This document shows positions 61,901 through 64,000 of a stretch of DNA of 64,000 bases, piece by piece. The translations under genes and the position numbers were made by a program. The notes under the pieces are model-generated. The model was not told where the DNA came from. It saw nothing but the letters and a program-made list of their open reading frames with translations, and made no database searches. The stretch's first letter is position 1. Each line of letters starts with the position of its first letter. The DNA is from Oxyruncus cristatus (Eukaryota; Chordata; Aves; Passeriformes; Cotingidae): assembly GCA_013399855.1 (NCBI GenBank), contig VXAY01003830.1:787278-851277 (forward strand). Direction: 5' to 3'.

Positions 61901-64000
61901 TGTTGATTTCCTTGGGGTGGCTATATTGACCAAAGATATTTCTCTGTTCCCACATGACTTTATTATCTTACCACTAACCTGTGTCCAGAAGGTTCTTCTT
62001 ACCTTTGAAAATGTCAATTTCAGAAGGTCTCAAGCCTGGCGTGTTTTTTTTTTTTTTTAAGTATCTGTTTCCAGTGTTTTGTATAATTGAAGGATTTTCT
62101 TTTCCATGAATAGACACATCAATTTGTGTCCATGAGAAACCACAGACGTCTTCCTTTGGGAGGGAAAATGAGTCAATTTTGTATTATCTGGATTAAAAAA
62201 AGGAAAAAAAAAAACAGTTTTCCAATGATTAGGCAAAGACTTGAGCTGAAAGTAGAAACATGGAGGCAACCCTTCAAACTGAGTTGCACGGAAGGGCTCC
62301 TGCTCTAATGTAAAGCCCTCTATAGAGCAGGGAGAACAGCTTGCCATGAAGGCTCATGCATCATCACACATGGTTTCTTATAAAGCAACCCCAAGAACTG
62401 GGAACTCATCACACTGTAGTCCAGGTTTCTTGCAGGAGTTGGCAGCCGTCACCCCTTGTTGTGTGCTGTGGGCAGCTGGAGCTCTTTAAGGCTACTCAGT
62501 CACACACATCCAGTGTCAAAACTCTCTGAGGATGGATGCTAAAGCCTTCAAAAGAAAACTCCAGAGAGGTTAGTAAGGTGCATGCCATTGCAGGTAAGGG
62601 TTCCTTGGGGAGTATGATAAGCAGCAGATGCATTCTGCTTCCTCCCAGATATGCTGGCAAAGTCACCTCAGAGCTCATTCCAAAGTGGTTCCTACAGTCA
62701 GATCATGTAGATCAAGTAGTAGGCCATTTTTACTGGCCAAATATTATACCCTCTGTCATCACTTTCATACCCTTCTGCCACCTCTCTGCTCCTACCCGTG
62801 TTCTTAAAAGTTACAGCGCCAGCTGAAGCTTCCTTTACATTAGAAATTACCATGAATTTAGAACCATGACAGTGATTAATATATGTGCAATACTGCCCAC
62901 CTCTTTGAAATAAATCACAAAACTACATTTCTTAAGACAAATACTTCTTTAAAAGTGCAATATATCAATTTTTGTCACATAATCTCCCCCATCTCATTGT
63001 TTCTGTTTCCAACATAATTTGTCTTTTTTTTCTGTCATTGTGTAATATCACACTTTCTGACATAACAGCATTTTGTATACAAATGTTCTAAGCCAACATC
63101 CCCTGAAAGCAGCATGTTTTAATTTCAGCACCAATGTTACTTCAAAGTTATCACATTGTCACATCAGCAAACTACTGCAGATCAAGCAAAAATGATTGTA
63201 CTGTGGTATTTGGGGTTTCTTACTTGAACTACCATCCTATTGAAACCAGAAAGTGAAAATGGCTTCAACAATAACAGAATAAAGAAAGTTGAACAACTGC
63301 TGAAGTAGAACAATTTATCAGGAATTTAAGTTACAGCAGATACTAAATTTAATAACAATGTGTAGCAAACACTACAAAAGTTGGGTGTTTTTCAGAGCCT
63401 TGCAAAAACTTAGAATAGAAAAGCTTTCAGAAATAGACAATGGGATATGCATAAAGGAATCTTTTTTCTTTGAATAAATGTGTCTTTAAAAGTACTGCTA
63501 CAAGATTATGAAATAAGACAAAACAGGAACAGTTTTCTTTCTAATGAAAGCCACAGAAGGAATTGGTGATCCAAAAAGCATCGAAGACATTTATGTAGAA
63601 ACAAACCCTAAATATTTTAAGGGGAAAAGAAATACATAATACAGAAGGCTTTCATGATTATTAGAGTAGAGCCAACCTTTCTAGGAAAGTAAAATGTGGT
63701 TTGAATACAGTGTCATTATTTTATGTATGTAGTATGGGTTTAATATTCTACTGATTTTCAGCTGGAGCAGAACTAGAGCAATGGTGAATTTGGTTTTGAG
63801 TAAAAATACCATGGCATTTTACAAAGACAGAAAACAACTTTATGAATTTAAAGACAGCACTGGCAGTCACAACACCTGGCTGTGGCCCTCAGCTTTGCCA
63901 TCATAATCTGTAGTGGCCACAAGAAAGTTATTGAATTTCTTCATACTGGAGTTCATTCCTGGAGCTGTCAATGCCCTGCTAGCCTCCCTTCTGGGGTTCT
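58979..64000. other. Intergenic sequence to window end
   Basis: Mostly AT-rich sequence without a recognised gene. A GC-richer patch at about 59.5-59.86 kb contains AATAAAGAGCAGCC and may be LTR-derived, with weak support. Simple T- and A-runs occur near 62046 and 62205. Confidence 0.55.

Overview
The window is vertebrate nuclear DNA, almost certainly from a bird. It has a GC-rich CpG-island promoter followed by AT-rich introns. It contains 5'-truncated CR1 LINEs, whose reverse-transcriptase fragments read [11 protein letters not shown] and FADDTKL. It also contains LTR types I recognise from bird genomes, one of them starting with the short hairpin TGTCTT...AAGACA. That LTR type suggests Neoaves, possibly a songbird, but the species cannot be fixed from sequence alone.

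The one gene identified with certainty is USP46, encoding ubiquitin carboxyl-terminal hydrolase 46. It lies on the + strand in nine coding exons between 619 and 28738. All introns are GT-AG, and the exons sum to 1101 nt, giving 366 codons plus a stop. Cys44, His313, the Asp328-330 run and the zinc-ligand cysteines 182/185/229/232 are all present, so the enzyme should be active. USP46 is known to act with the WD-repeat proteins UAF1 (WDR48) and WDR20. Exon 1 sits in a CpG island with two short upstream ORFs, a YY1-like motif and a TATAAAG. The 3'UTR probably runs several kilobases, with a good candidate poly(A) signal at 34777.

Layout: 1-950 CpG island, 5'UTR and coding exon 1; 655-14582 large intron 1, with an LTR-like element near 5.7-6.8 kb, an old CR1 near 7.3-7.8 kb and a younger CR1 at 12.87-13.71 kb; 14583-28738 exons 2-9, with an antisense LTR in intron 3 and an old CR1 in intron 5; 28739-about 34800 probable 3'UTR; 36444-36491 an assembly gap inside a (TA)n microsatellite; about 34.8-64 kb intergenic sequence with one CR1 (53.76-54.57 kb), an ERV-derived block (56.7-57.2 kb) and a solo LTR with a clean 5-bp target-site duplication (58526-58973).

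No second gene is recognised in the distal 29 kb. A loose chain of exon-like open segments on the minus strand (36.8-53.4 kb) is reported as a hypothesis only. I found no convincing undescribed system. The most checkable novelties are the upstream-ORF/start-codon arrangement of USP46, the LTR insertions, and the candidate minus-strand exons.
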